A DNA stretch of 64,000 nt. Origin: Pseudomonas sp. ABC1. Its GTDB lineage: Bacteria; Pseudomonadota; Gammaproteobacteria; Pseudomonadales; Pseudomonadaceae. The stretch is taken from contig NZ_CP058349.1 in the NCBI RefSeq assembly GCF_013395055.1, positions 3,657,501-3,721,500 on the forward strand, read 5' to 3'. Of the stretch, positions 61,835 through 64,000 are shown piece by piece. The notes below the pieces were generated by a model. It made no database searches and was not told the origin of the DNA. It saw only the letters and a list, made by a program, of their open reading frames with translations. The position numbers and the translations under genes are program-made. Position 1 is the first letter of the stretch. Each line of letters starts with the position of its first letter.

Positions 61835-62521
61835 CTACGCGCGTTTGCTGGCGCGGGTGTCCTGCTCCAGCAGCGTATCCACCGCGTCGATGATCGGCTG
61901 TGCCTCGCTGCGTACCAGCCAGTCCGGGCTGACCTCGGCGAAGTGCACGCGGCGGTCCTGGCCGATCACCAGTACGGTCGGTTGCGGCAGCTCCCAGGTA
62001 CCGGTGCCGGTGACGTCGCCGATGCCCGGTCCCTTGGCCAGGGAAGACTGGCGCGAGGCTTCGTCGAATTCATAGAGGATGCCCAGGCGTCGGCCGAGGG
62101 CGTTGAGCGGGTCGCTGGCCACCTGCAGGGTCAGTGCGTGGCGCTCCTTGATCTCCTTCAGGCGTTCGGGCACCTGCGGGCTGATCGCCACCAGCGGTAC
62201 GCCGCGCTCGCGCAGCGCAGGTTGCAGATTGCGCTCGTAGTAGGGGATGGCGATGTTGCAGGCCGGGCAGCCGGCGAAGCGGAAGAACACCAGCACCGCC
62301 GGGCCGTTGGCGATCAATGCTTCCAGCCCCAGCGTGCCGCCCTCGACCGGCGCCAGGCTGAACGGTTCGAGGCTGTCGCCGACCTTGACGAAGCGCGCCG
62401 GGTCGGCCTGCTCGACCAGGGTGCGGCGCTGGTCGATGTTGATCTTCAGGGCCTCTGGTGCCCAGGTGCGTTCGCGCTCGGCGTGCAGGTCGGCCAGCAA
62501 CTGGTTGATCGATTCGCTCAT
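61835..62521 (-). CDS. AhpC/TSA-family peroxiredoxin-like protein
   Basis: A 228-residue thioredoxin-fold protein with no signal peptide. The active site is FAGCPACN, with Cys85 and Cys88, giving a CxxC rather than the single-Cys TxxC of typical peroxiredoxins. It follows the redoxin core VGDSLEPFSL and precedes AISPQVPERLKEIKERHAL. It may remove peroxide leaking from flavin monooxygenases or reduce a thiol product. Its ATG overlaps the stop of LLM paralogue 5 (ATGA), so the two are made together. Confidence 0.85.
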   Translation of the reverse strand: MSESINQLLADLHAERERTWAPEALKINIDQRRTLVEQADPARFVKVGDSLEPFSLAPVEGGTLGLEALIANGPAVLVFFRFAGCPACNIAIPYYERNLQPALRERGVPLVAISPQVPERLKEIKERHALTLQVASDPLNALGRRLGILYEFDEASRQSSLAKGPGIGDVTGTGTWELPQPTVLVIGQDRRVHFAEVSPDWLVRSEAQPIIDAVDTLLEQDTRASKRA

Positions 62522-63861
62522 GCCACTTCTCCTTGTGTGCGGCGCAGGGTGTTGCGGTTGGCCGGGACGGCCAGTCCGAAGTTGTCGCGCAGGGTCTTGC
62601 CGCTGTATTCGCGGCGCAGCAGGCCACGTTCCTGCAGCACCGGCACCACCAGCTCGGTGAATTTCTCCAGGCCATCGGGCAGCAGCGAGTTGACGATGAA
62701 GCCGTCGGCGGCGCCTTGTTCGAACCAGTGTTGCAGCGCATCCGCCACCTGCTGCGCGGTGCCGACGAAATCCCGGCGTGGCTGGGCCACGCGCAGTGCT
62801 ACCTCACGCAAGGTCGGGTTTTCCTCGGCGACCAGCTTGAGGATGCGCTCGGCGAAGCCACGGCTGCTCTCCTTGCCCAGCGCTGCCAGGCTGTCCTGGG
62901 CGGGGAAGGGTGCGTCCGGGTCGTGGGCGCTGAAGTCGTAGTCGTTGAACGGGCGGCCGAGGGCGGTGATGGCTTCGTCCAGACTGACCAGCTCGACCGC
63001 CTGGCGGTAGCGCTCTTCCACGTCCTGCTCGTCGCGGCCGACGATGGGGCGGATGCCGGGCAGGATGTACAAATCGTCCGGGTTACGCCCGGCCTCGGCG
63101 GCGCGGCGTTTCAAGTCCTGGTAGTAGTCGCGGGCTTCTTCGAAGGATTCCGGACTGACGAAGATCGCATCGGCGTTGCGCGCGGCGAACTCGCGTCCGT
63201 CCTCGGAAGTGCCGGCCTGGAAGATCAGCGGCTGGCCCTGGGGCGAGCGGGCGATGTTCAGCGGCCCCTTGACCGTGAAGAACTCGCCCTGGTGGCCGAG
63301 CGTGTGCAGTTTGCCGGGAGTGAAGAAGGTACCGCTGGTCTTGTCGCGTACGAAGGCGTCGTCTTCCCAGGAATCCCACAGGCCCTTGACCACCTCGACA
63401 TGCTCGCGGGCGATGCGGTAGCGCAGCGCGTGCGGCGGGTGTTCGGCTTTGCCGAAGTTGTCGGCAGTGCCGGACAGCCAGGAGGTGACCACGTTCCAGC
63501 CGGCGCGGCCGCCGCTGATATGGTCCAGCGAGGCGAGCTGGCGCGCCACCTGGAACGGCTCGGTGTAGCTGACGGTGATGGTCGCCACCAGGCCGATGTG
63601 CTCGGTCACCGCTGCCAGTCCGGAGAGTACGGTCAGCGGCTCGAAGCGGTTGAGGTAGTGCGGGCTGGATTTCTCATGGATATGCAGGCTGTCGGCGATG
63701 AAGGCGAAGTCGAACTTCGCCGCCTCGGCCAGTTGCGCCTGGCGTTTGTAGAAGGAGAAGTCGACGCTGGCGTCGGCCCGCGCGTCCGGGTGGCGCCACT
63801 CGCCCCAACCGTGGCCGACGCCGTGGATCATGGCGCCGAGTCTGATCTGTCGCTTGCTCAT
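62518..63861 (-). CDS. NtaA/SnaA/DszA-family flavin-dependent monooxygenase (LLM type), paralogue 5
   Basis: A 447-residue luciferase-fold enzyme with FDFAFIADSLHI, ASLDHISGGRAGWNVVTS, IFQAGTSEDG, ILPGIRPIVG and the shared C-terminal REYSGKTLRDNFGL. It lies 19 bp after the gene that enters from the right edge and overlaps the peroxiredoxin-like gene. Like its paralogues it needs a separate reductase for FMN. Substrate unknown; an imported organosulfur compound is likely. Confidence 0.9.
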   Translation of the reverse strand: MSKRQIRLGAMIHGVGHGWGEWRHPDARADASVDFSFYKRQAQLAEAAKFDFAFIADSLHIHEKSSPHYLNRFEPLTVLSGLAAVTEHIGLVATITVSYTEPFQVARQLASLDHISGGRAGWNVVTSWLSGTADNFGKAEHPPHALRYRIAREHVEVVKGLWDSWEDDAFVRDKTSGTFFTPGKLHTLGHQGEFFTVKGPLNIARSPQGQPLIFQAGTSEDGREFAARNADAIFVSPESFEEARDYYQDLKRRAAEAGRNPDDLYILPGIRPIVGRDEQDVEERYRQAVELVSLDEAITALGRPFNDYDFSAHDPDAPFPAQDSLAALGKESSRGFAERILKLVAEENPTLREVALRVAQPRRDFVGTAQQVADALQHWFEQGAADGFIVNSLLPDGLEKFTELVVPVLQERGLLRREYSGKTLRDNFGLAVPANRNTLRRTQGEVA

Positions 63862-63880
63862 GCTGTGGGTTCCTCTCGAT

Positions 63881-64000
63881 TCACTGGGGTTGGGTGTGGC
63901 TGATGGGCAGGCTGTCGGGCAGTTCGCGCACTGTGTTGAAGCTGGCGTCGAAACCCTGGGACACGTCCACCGGACGCGTCAGCACGCCTTCCGCGAGGTA
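63881..64000 (-). CDS. 3' end of a gene, possibly an ABC substrate-binding protein
   Basis: Only the last 39 codons are in the window, ending in TGA at 63883-63881. The peptide starts YLAEGVLTRPVDVSQGFDAS and ends PISHTQPQ. The VSQGFDASF region resembles the tail of SsuA-type sulfonate-binding proteins, but this is a weak match. It is 19 bp upstream of the LLM gene and in the same orientation, so probably in the same operon. Confidence 0.45.
   Translation of the reverse strand, partial: YLAEGVLTRPVDVSQGFDASFNTVRELPDSLPISHTQPQ

Overview
The window reads as chromosomal DNA of a high-GC Pseudomonas, most like the P. aeruginosa group. That assignment rests on recognisable protein sequences (folD, folE, aroC, 3-mercaptopropionate dioxygenase, a YbiT-type ABC-F protein) and on remembered Pseudomonas gene neighbourhoods, not on a database search. 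There is no phage, integrase or transposase gene and no CRISPR array.

1-15.2 kb is mostly core genome on both strands: the 5' end of folD, a tRNA-Arg/His/Leu cluster, a MarR regulator divergent from an aminotransferase and a glutathione S-transferase, folE, a membrane-anchored protein of unknown function, an exported alpha/beta hydrolase, aroC overlapping an acireductone-dioxygenase-like gene, a BCCT transporter, a MarR regulator divergent from a DMT-MFS transporter pair, the ABC-F ATPase, and a small gene behind a good sigma-54 promoter.

From 15.2 kb to the right edge every gene I can support lies on the minus strand, about 49 kb without a switch. The first part (15.2-21.4 kb) holds endonuclease I, a protein with four rhodanese domains coupled to a 3-mercaptopropionate dioxygenase, a DHA2 exporter, a flavin reductase and a nitroreductase. 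A 3335-residue autotransporter adhesin fills 21.7-31.7 kb.

32-44 kb and 53-64 kb look like organosulfur (sulfur-starvation) supply modules. Together they contain five flavin-dependent LLM-type monooxygenases, a TauD-type dioxygenase, a peroxiredoxin-like protein, an FMN-dependent hydroxy-acid dehydrogenase, two paralogous TonB receptors, a complete dipeptide-type ABC transporter, an SsuA/NMT1-type binding protein, a class II aldolase-like protein and an alpha/beta hydrolase. The flavin reductase and nitroreductase at 20-21 kb could feed reduced flavin to the monooxygenases.

Between these modules, 44.8-52.4 kb is a different cassette: TonB receptor, class C acid phosphatase lipoprotein, PnuC/PnuT-family permease, APH/choline-kinase-like kinase, two-domain rhodanese, a NMT1/THI5-like protein without a signal peptide, and a HutC-type GntR regulator. 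A palindrome matching the HutC operator consensus lies just upstream of the first gene. The parts fit a receptor-phosphatase-permease-kinase salvage route for a phosphorylated vitamin; thiamine is the best guess. The cassette sits between two inverted copies of a noncoding mosaic repeat, and a 17-bp palindrome (GGTGCGC-N3-GCGCACC) occurs ten times, always between genes.
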